Source: Cryptomeria japonica
Lineage: Eukaryota; Streptophyta; Pinopsida; Cupressales; Cupressaceae
Direction of reading: 5' to 3'
Assembly: GCF_030272615.1 (NCBI RefSeq)
Contig: NC_081405.1
Coordinates: 154,301,613 to 154,365,612 of the forward strand
DNA length: 64,000 bases
In this document: positions 1-8,400 of the stretch, in pieces
Layout of the letters: every line of letters begins with the position of its first letter
Position numbering within the stretch: position 1 is the first letter of the stretch
Program-made: the position numbers and the translations under genes
The notes under the pieces: generated by a model
Databases searched by the model: none
Seen by the model: only the letters and a program-made list of their open reading frames with translations
Told to the model about the DNA's origin: nothing

Positions 1-1040
1 CCTTCCTAATTAGCCTAAATCCATCCCTTAAATATTGTCACATTCCTAAGCAAATTGGAGTCACTTCTCAAAGACTCCAAAGTCTTTGAAAAACAATTAA
101 TGCTTTGTGTGTTCAACAAATTAACCCTCAAAGTCTTGGATAACCTTTGAAAGCTTCCAACCTTCAACCACTAAATGGCTCAAAGTCTTTGACAACCATT
201 GAAGGCTTTCAACCTTCAACCACTTAATCCCCAAAGTCTCCAATAACCATTAATGGTTACCTCAAACCCTCCCACATGGTTAAAACATTTGTTTTGACTC
301 AACCTCTACCCAACCCAAAGGTCTCATCAAGCCTTTAATGCTTTGACCATGATTATCTCTTAATCATTTGCACAAAGGTTTATCCTTGCATTAACTCCTA
401 ATCCAGTGGGTAATCTTAATTTAGACTTGACCCTTACCTTCTAGATAACCATGAGGTCTTCTCAGGCCTTTAATGCCTCCAACCTCTTCTCTCAACCCAA
501 TCCTATGTTGACACTTGTCACCATTTTATTGGTGCCAATTGTGCACATGGATCCCCAACTTTCAATCCTAACCCTTGTTAAGATTGCTCAATCTTAACCC
601 TTCATTTCCCCATTTCTTCTATAAATAGAACCCTTCTCCTCAAGCAAAGAGAAGCATTTTAGAGTATTGTTGTTATACTGGCATTAGCATAGAGCTTTTT
701 CATAGCATCACTATCTACTCTAGCATAGTATTTAGCTTTTCATTTCATATTTGAAGCTTAGTATTAAATCTCAATCCTCCATAAGCATCCATAGTGCAAA
801 AAGCTGCTGAGAGCTACACTCATTTGGGACTTGGAGAGGAGAGGAACAAGGGAGGAGCAACTATGAGCATCTTGATTAGCTATTTCATTTTATGTTTATA
901 TGCTTTCTATTTCATGCTTAATATCTCTCTTGATATGCCTGTTTAGGATAATCTTTTGTTGCTAACACTAACGTTTGTTTCTTGTGCTCTTGTGTGTGTT
1001 GCCATCAAACAGATTTTCTAATCCTTTTTGCAGAGCATCA
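1..1040 (+). repeat. 5' LTR, 3' portion only
   Basis: It matches 14173-15212 with a constant offset of 14172 and one visible mismatch (A at 93, G at 14265). It ends in CA two bases before the primer-binding site. It contains the U3 promoter, R and U5. Short repeated phrases built on CAAAGTCTT and CCTTTAATGC fill its U3 part. Confidence 0.95.
620..627 (+). promoter_or_regulatory. LTR TATA box
   Basis: TATAAATA lies about 420 bp before the LTR end and is followed by a C-rich stretch, the usual layout of a plant LTR promoter. The identical site in the 3' LTR is at 14792-14799. The start of R is not defined from sequence alone. Confidence 0.65.
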
Positions 1041-1042
1041 TT

Positions 1043-1062
1043 TGGTGAACCCGACGTGAATC
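1043..1062 (+). other. Primer-binding site, tRNA-Trp type
   Basis: TGGTGAACCCGACGTGAATC begins two bases after the LTR. It is complementary over 20 bases to the 3' end, including CCA, of the plant nuclear tRNA-Trp as I recall it (acceptor strand CGGGTTCA plus CCA). It does not match the initiator-Met pattern TGGTATCAGAGC. A lookup against plant tRNA sequences would settle the identity. Confidence 0.75.
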
Positions 1063-3760
1063 CAAACACCAAAAAGATCAATTTTTTTTTTTTAACCAAT
1101 AACATGTTTGAATGTTGAAAATGTCACACAGGTTGCGATTTTGACACTGTTTTGGTGCGTTTGGCATTATTTTGGCGCTATTCACCCTGTTTCAGTGCTT
1201 TTCCCTTCTTTGTCTTTCCCTTTCTTTTAATACGTTTGTGTTAAATAGTGCCTCTGTTCAAACGCAGACTAGCGCTATTGTAACAAAACGTTGTACAAAT
1301 CACTTTGTAACCAAAAAAAAAAAAAAACCAAAAAAAAAAAAAAAATTTAGGCTTGTAGAAGCCCACCAAATAGGCGGATTTTACTAACTATTTTTCTCTT
1401 TTGTGCAGATTTAAATTAGATTAAAGAGTAGATTTATATTTTTTACTAACTTGTTTTTGAAGTTGGTTTTAAAAATGAATTCACTTTTTATTTTGGTTTA
1501 AAATTAACTTCACATTTCAAATTTGGGCTTTTGAAAAAGAATCACACATTTGTTTGGGGCTCTTAAAAAGAATTTCATTGTTCAAAGGTAAAAAGAACCA
1601 CAAACTTATACAAAAACAACTTTATTTTTTTTTTTTTGCAAGTTAGGAAACAAACTTCATTTTGGTGCTTAAAATCAACAAGGCAAATTTTATTTCTTGC
1701 ATCAAGATAAAACTCACAATCCACACTTCCATTTTTGGTGCAAATAAAATTCACAATCAACTTGTCTCATTTTCAAAGCAATTTTACTTCATGCAAACGT
1801 GTTTTTCATTAAGTTGACCAGGATTTTCAAATTCTAGTTTACTCAAACAATTGCCTTTGAAAATTAAAAAGAACACCATGATTGTTGGAGCAACATCTCC
1901 AAATAGTTAGATCACATTGCAATGATAGATTAAAAAGAACAAGTGTTTTTCGTGCTTGGCACACTTGTGCAAAGAGTTGGTCGAGTGGTCCTACCTCTAA
2001 CACACACTATCCTCTCCCTTGGCTCTCGTGGTCCTAGGTGCAAGAGAGAAGTGTTAGTAACGCTCAAATTTTATCTTTTTAAGAGAGGCCTGCCAAGGGA
2101 TCGATACTCTTGGGAACGACCTCGAGCGGTAAATCCTTCGAGCCGCTATAGAAATCAGGTGAGAGCGAAAGCTGTAGCCTTGGGTATAGCTGTTCCTACA
2201 GTGTAACTGGCCGAAAGGACAAATGGGCCCCACCACCAGTTACAAGGCTCTTAAGTGAGTCACTGCAGAATGAACTTATGTCCAAAAACATCGAACATGA
2301 CTAAACACCTTTAAGTAGTAGCCCACCTGTTCTATTGATTGAGGATATTTGAGATATAATTTAGTGCAAGAGCATAGATGGTTTTGCTCCCAAGATACTC
2401 ACCATACATATTTCCTTGAGTAGAAACATAGCTTTTTGAAAAGTCACTTGTGGCTTGATAAAAGTGGTGACTCCCCCATCATAGGGATCATCTATTTGTT
2501 ATGCTCGTGCAAGACTTAGTATATCACATCCTTACCTGCCACGGCGGGATTCATAAGGTATGTAGTACCAAAGTCGAAGAAATATCAAGATGTGGGCTAA
2601 ATTTATCACAACTGGCCATTTGACCATAGGGATAAAAAGTGTTTGAAGTGTGTTCGTTTTACAGACCTAGTGCGAATTGAGCCGACTTCAGGCTTTGGAA
2701 ATACACCTTAAAATACATCTAAAGGAAGGGTCAAAAACAAGTCCAAGAATTGGGTTGATCTAGACCCATACTCATTTGTGCCTTTGAGGCTACAATCTTG
2801 TGTTTGTGTGCTTGCTTTGTTTTCTTGTCAAAGAAAAATCAGAAAATCAATCCCAAAAACAAAGTATTCATCCAACATCTGTCAACACAACCAAAAATAC
2901 CAAAAACAAAGTGCAAACAAACAAAGAATCAAAAATTTATGACCATTCTTCACATCTTGCGAAAGAAGAAGTGTCATCAGAGTATCACCTTGAAAAGGAG
3001 ACCACTAAGCTCAAAGGCTTTAATCAAAAGGAGGAAATTCTTCTATATCAATCGACAAATCTTTGTCTCCCATAGAGTCTTTCTACATCGCATGCGTCTA
3101 TACCTTCAAGGTAAAACAAACGAGTTTGATTCAGAATCATTGAACCACAGAGCTTTTATGCAATATAGAGCTCTGAGTTATCACAAAAATCAAGGAGGAA
3201 AGATTAATCCCAATTTCTTCCCAAACATCTGTATCACCTACAACACAGCTCGAGAAGTGCCACCAACGTCTGAAAGGGAAGAAGAAGAGTTTGTCCCATT
3301 TGTGACACAAAGTTTTTATTGAAAGTTGAAAACATTTTCATCCATCATCCCACTCATACATCATCACTTCATCATCAATCCATCCCAACTCTCAAAACAT
3401 TAAGAGGTTCTTGTCCCAAGATTCCTTTTTAGATATTGCTTGAAATCAAACACATCACATCACTTTTGGATTGTTTCTACATCTAGGATAAGCTCATCCT
3501 AAGAGACACATCTACGCAGGTTAAAACTAGTTCATGAGTGAATCCTCTCATTGCTAGGTAGTCAAAATCTGTAACACATCTCAGATTTCTCTACACCTTA
3601 TCACATCCAAACTCATCAAAACAAACAAGCAATTCAAAGAAAGAATTCTGGTTACATTTACCTTTAGAGTGCTAGAGATCTACAATCCACTAATCATCCA
3701 TCTTTCATCGAACAACTCATCATCATCTTCAATCAACTTCAAAACAAACTTGCAAACAAA
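1063..3760 (+). other. Long untranslated leader of the Tat element
   Basis: About 2.7 kb separates the primer site from gag. It holds A-rich runs at 1311-1345, a splice-donor-like CAG|GTGAGA at 2156-2163, and a 174-codon open frame at 2798-3322 that resembles no protein I know and has low-complexity, Lys- and Asn-rich composition. I do not call that frame a gene. Long leaders, sometimes spliced, are known in this lineage. Confidence 0.6.
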
Positions 3761-5338
3761 ATGGCTCAAACCCGATCACGATCAAGGCAGCGAGAAATAG
3801 ACATTGAGGAAGAAGAGGACAACCTCAATGAATTTCAAGAAGCACTTGGAGGAACTGGGAATGATGAAAACCCAGGTACACCCACTCCTTCAACAATCGA
3901 AAGGGTTCAGCATAACCCTCATTTTAACAGATTATTTGATGAAATTCTCAGGAGCAATGCGGATACTCACTTCTTAAGACTTGCTCAAGAAGGAGCCAAA
4001 CTCCCCTTAGACTTTGATCTTGCCCAATTAAGACAAGCATCAGAAAGACAAAGTCACCATGAGGAGGAAAGGCGTAGAGATCCCATCAGATATAACATCC
4101 CTCGAGGTAACCCACCACCTCCTCCTCCAAATGAAATGGAGATGTTGCGGCAACAAGTCGCGAATCTCGCCCAACAACTTCATAGTGGTGTTAAGACCAA
4201 TCAATTTTCACTTAACGACATCTGTCCCTATCCGTTTGATAGGAATCTTTATATGCCACCCTTTCCACGCGGGTTTGAAACACCCAAATTTGAAAAATAT
4301 AGAGGAAAGGGGGATCCCCGTGATCATGTCCGAGAATTTCATTCTGCTTGTCTTGAAGTAGCTTATGAGGACACATACCTAATGCGCCTTTTTCCCCAAA
4401 GCTTGGGAGGAACAACCACATCATGGTTTTCCCGACTTCCAGGTGGCATTAGAACATTTGAGGAACTCATCCAGAAGTTCCTATCTCATTACTCTTATAA
4501 TATTGAACGCGACATCACCATGGCTGATCTATGCAACACCAAACAAAAACCAGGTGAATTATTCGCAGTATTCCTGCAACGATGGCGCCAAATGTCTAGC
4601 AGACGTTCTCTTCAGTTACCTGAACGAGAACTAGTGGAAATTTTCATTTCCAACTTAAACGAAGAAATGGAATTTCACCTGGATGTCAAAGACACAGACT
4701 CTTTTAACGATATGATCACCAAGGGTATAAAATGTGAAAGGGCACTCATCAAAAAAGGACTCATCAAAATCTTTAATGAACCAAAAGATGCTCCTCGCCC
4801 GCGCTTCAATAGCGATAAACCGAACTTCTGGAACAAGAATAAGAACATCGTCAATGATGGGGTTGTGGATGCTCGAACTATCCAAAATGCACAACCTGTG
4901 GTTCGATTTGCAGGACAAAATCCTCCACCTCAAAATAACACAAATGTTCTTCCTAATCAAGGTCGCATCACATCTCAGGATGAACCAAGACCTCGTCCAC
5001 AAAAACAAAAACGCACATACACTCCCTTAGGGGAACCCATTGAAACAGTGATGCGACAACTCATTTCTCAGAATTTGATCACTCTACCTAAGTTATCAAA
5101 TTATGAGCCTCAGGTCAAACCGGCATGGTGGAGAGATACTGAACATTGTGAATTCCATCAAGGAAGAGGACACAAAACAAGTAATTGTCACCAATTGAAA
5201 GATCTCATTCAAGATCTTATTGATCGAGGAGAAATTGAGATTGAAGGACATGATCCAAAAACGACAAATAATGATCACCTGATGTTCAAGAATCCACTTC
5301 CATCACAAGATCAAAGGGGTCCTTCCACTTCCAGGTGA
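3761..5338 (+). CDS. gag: Gag polyprotein of Tat-lineage element
   Basis: This 525-residue protein would form the retrotransposon particle in the cytoplasm and package its RNA. The N-terminus is Arg- and acid-rich (MAQTRSRSRQ). Residues about 165-330 hold the retrotransposon gag domain, including a segment reading PKFEKYRGKGDP and the TTTSWFSRLP stretch, where a Trp is characteristically conserved. A zinc-knuckle-like motif, Cys463-x2-His466-x4-His471-x4-Cys476, lies near the C-terminus; a CHHC arrangement rather than CCHC is seen in this lineage. The Met at 3761 is the first in frame, follows an A-rich context and ends a stop-free leader. Gag ends at UGA 5336-5338; pol continues in the same frame. 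Confidence 0.93.
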   Translation: MAQTRSRSRQREIDIEEEEDNLNEFQEALGGTGNDENPGTPTPSTIERVQHNPHFNRLFDEILRSNADTHFLRLAQEGAKLPLDFDLAQLRQASERQSHHEEERRRDPIRYNIPRGNPPPPPPNEMEMLRQQVANLAQQLHSGVKTNQFSLNDICPYPFDRNLYMPPFPRGFETPKFEKYRGKGDPRDHVREFHSACLEVAYEDTYLMRLFPQSLGGTTTSWFSRLPGGIRTFEELIQKFLSHYSYNIERDITMADLCNTKQKPGELFAVFLQRWRQMSSRRSLQLPERELVEIFISNLNEEMEFHLDVKDTDSFNDMITKGIKCERALIKKGLIKIFNEPKDAPRPRFNSDKPNFWNKNKNIVNDGVVDARTIQNAQPVVRFAGQNPPPQNNTNVLPNQGRITSQDEPRPRPQKQKRTYTPLGEPIETVMRQLISQNLITLPKLSNYEPQVKPAWWRDTEHCEFHQGRGHKTSNCHQLKDLIQDLIDRGEIEIEGHDPKTTNNDHLMFKNPLPSQDQRGPSTSR

Positions 5339-5406
5339 GGCACCGATACCACTGACTATACGCAGGCTGCGTATAACTACACTGTAAATCACCTGTATGA
5401 TGCCAG
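5335..5406 (+). other. Gag-pol junction: in-frame UGA inside a possible 72-nt intron
   Basis: The UGA that ends gag (5336-5338) is part of CCAG|GTGAGG, a near-perfect plant 5' splice site with the cut before 5335. A possible acceptor, GATGCCAG, ends at 5406. Removing 5335-5406 takes out exactly 72 bases, deletes the UGA and keeps frame into pol. A branch-point-like ACTGAC lies at about 5351. The alternative is UGA readthrough, since the frame after UGA is open for 65 codons before the first GTG at 5534. Both fit; the short intron and weak pyrimidine tract count against splicing. Confidence 0.45.
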
Positions 5407-8400
5407 TGAACAAATTGCAACCATAACCTTCAAAAATCCCACCTCAAATTGCAATGTTGTTACACGTCATGGCAAGGTCACCATCAAGGCAGCTCCACAA
5501 GGCACCACCTCCGTCCCAAAGCAGTACAATCTTGTGGAACAATTAGACAAAACCCCTGCGCTTATATCCATCTTGGAGCTTTTGCGTCTGTCACCCTCTC
5601 ATAAAACAATCTTGGATCAAGCACTCCAAGAGGCGTCAGTCCCTGCAAACCTGAACACGGACCAATTTCAAGCCATGGTTGGAAGTCTAAAGTCATCACC
5701 CTGTCTCACTTTTTCCGAAAGTGATAACTCTTCCTTCCAGCAACCTCATAACGCCTCACTCCACATTGAAGGCTTTGTCAACCAACACAGGATCAAGCGA
5801 GTCTTGATTGATAATGGAGCAGGCCTAAACATTTGCACACTACAGTTGGTCACAGCATTGGGCTATGCAGTAGAATCAGTGGATCCTCGTAAGAAGATCA
5901 CCATCAAAGCCTATGATGATGCAGAGCGTTCATCCAAAGGAGCTGTGGTACTACCAATCCGAGTAGGCCCTGTGGTAAAGCACATCATCTGTCAGGTTCT
6001 GGACCTTCCTCTGCCATATAATCTATTATTAGGGAGACCTTGGATACATGCCATGCAAGCCGTTCCATCTACCTACCATCAATGTATCAAGTTCCCACAT
6101 AACGGTGTAGAGATCACAATCCTGGGCGATGCAAATCCCTTTGCATTTTGCCATAATATCAGCCATCAACCAGAGATTACTGTTCCTAATAATAGGGAAG
6201 CCATTTCCTCCACATCATATGTAAATCCTGCCTCTCTTGCCAGTTCGAACACCCCTATGCCCAAGCAAGAAAAGCTTAAAATGAAAGTCGCAGAGGAAGG
6301 TCCTGGAGAATACAACTTGAGTCAGCTCTTTTGTGTGGGACAAATGCCCACTTCTCCTAGAACACATGGTAAACCACAGCAGTTGCTCCAGCAACCACTA
6401 ATCACGCCAGCATGTGCCTTAACGCCTTTCATCCTTGGAAAGAGTCAAGAGGAAGAAACACAAGATGAGGACCTAGCGGACTGGATCTATAAGGATCCCA
6501 TCACCACTGATAAACCGCAAGTTACACTTCCTACGGAACAATATGGCAAAGGCCTCCTCATTATGCAAAGAATGGGGTATGATGGTCAGAGTGCTTTGGG
6601 ATACTGCAAACAAGGACGACATGAACCACTGCTGCCAGAGTTCAAGCCCAAAGGTAATACAGGCCTAGGCTTTGAAAAAGAGATCCTTCCTAAACTCAGA
6701 TTTAAAGGAAAACCTAGCAAACCATTTTGCCCACCTACTGTAAAGAGGACACCTTTCATAATCAAAGCACCATCAAGCAATATTGCCATTGCCCCATCGA
6801 GGCTCACAACCCCACCGCAACCATCACCAGTGCCAAACATACCACCAATCGAACCAGTAATCCCGTCAATAACACCAATAGCAGCAGCAACTGTATCAGA
6901 ACCCGCAACAACATCTATGGCGCCAGTAGTTCTAGCAGAAGCCACTGAGTCACCATTACCAATACTTCCAGTAACAAATCCTTTAAACCCCATCACGGTT
7001 CCTGCAGCATTGATCACCACAAAAGTACATAAACCAATCACGCCTGCAGTATTTAACTCCAAAGACATCCCAGTATGGTATAGCAATCGGATGCTGGAAA
7101 GTGATTCAGAGACCGACTCACATGAGTGGGAATTCGATTCAGTGCAACTTAACACTTCAGATGAGGAAGACACATCACCACCTCCACCCCGCAAAGACAT
7201 CCCTGTTTACGGAGAAGCACAGATAAAGACCACTTGGGTACCTGAGCTAGAAACATCTTCCACAGACCCTACGTCTCATCCTACGCCTGATTCTGACAGG
7301 GAGAGTACCATCAACGACCTTCACCACACTGTCTTAACCCTCACTGATACATCTCCCGCACTTAACTTAATCGATGAAGTAATGCCCATTATCCACCCTG
7401 AACTCATCGAATGGAACCAACCAAATCCCCCATGTCTTGACCTCTTCCAAAATGATGAGGCTATCATTGACTTTTTGGAATTAAGGGATAATCTACCAAG
7501 CAGGGATCACAAAGCTGGATTCGCCATTGAACTTAATAGCACAACATACTTCGGGGCGGATGCCAAACCCTTCAGCTGCAAAAATATAACATTAAAACAT
7601 GGATCTTCTAGTGAAAACCACACTGTGGCACTGTTTGATCCAACAAAAGTAAAAAGAAAGAGCGTATCCAACGGTGAAAACCTCTCTGAGGCGCCTGAGG
7701 ATGAAGGGTTTGACATTCTCCCTGCTAATACACAACAGGAACGATCAATGATCCTCATTGAGGAGACCAAAGAATACAATGTGGGTACTCCTGAAAACCC
7801 TCATATCATACATCTGGCATCTCTTCTCACTCCAGAGGAACAACCTCAATTTATAGAGTTCTTCCAACAACGTCAGATCAACTTTGCATGGTCATATGCA
7901 GACATGCCTGGGCTTGATCCTGATTTAGTCATGCATCATCTCACAGTAGCAAAAGGAGCCAAACCTGTCAAGCAGAAGCTTCGTAAGATGCATCCTCAGA
8001 TTGCCGTGCTAGTCAAAACAGAACTCAAGAAACTCCTGGATGTTGGTTTCATTAGACCAATTGATTATGCAGAATGGATCTCCAACATTGTACCAGTTGG
8101 CAAACCAAAAGGGGGCATCCGCATTTGTACAGACTTCAGAGATCTGAATAAGGCATGTCCTAAGGATGACTTCCCTCTACCAAATATCGACATCATAGTA
8201 GATTTGACAGCAGGACATGCCATGCTTTCACTCATGGATGGCTTTTCGGGATACAATCAAATAAAGATCGCACCAGAGGACCAACATAAGACAGCCTTCA
8301 CATGTCCATGGGGCACATACTGCTGGAATGTAATGCCTTTTGGTCTAAAGAATGCAGGAGCGACCTATCAAAGAGCAATGACCACCATCTTCCATGACAT

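Noticed and set aside
2798-3322. 174-codon open frame in the Tat leader as an extra element gene
   Set aside because: Composition is low-complexity and I see no domain; a second overlapping frame is equally open. It is better treated as leader sequence.
5339-5364. Acceptor at 5363-5364 giving a 30-nt gag-pol intron
   Set aside because: It keeps frame, but 30 bases is far below the smallest plant introns.
6586-7200. 204-codon minus-strand frame inside pol
   Set aside because: It lies opposite the Pro/Thr-rich linker of pol and reads Gly/Ser/Val-rich sequence, a typical shadow of a biased coding strand.
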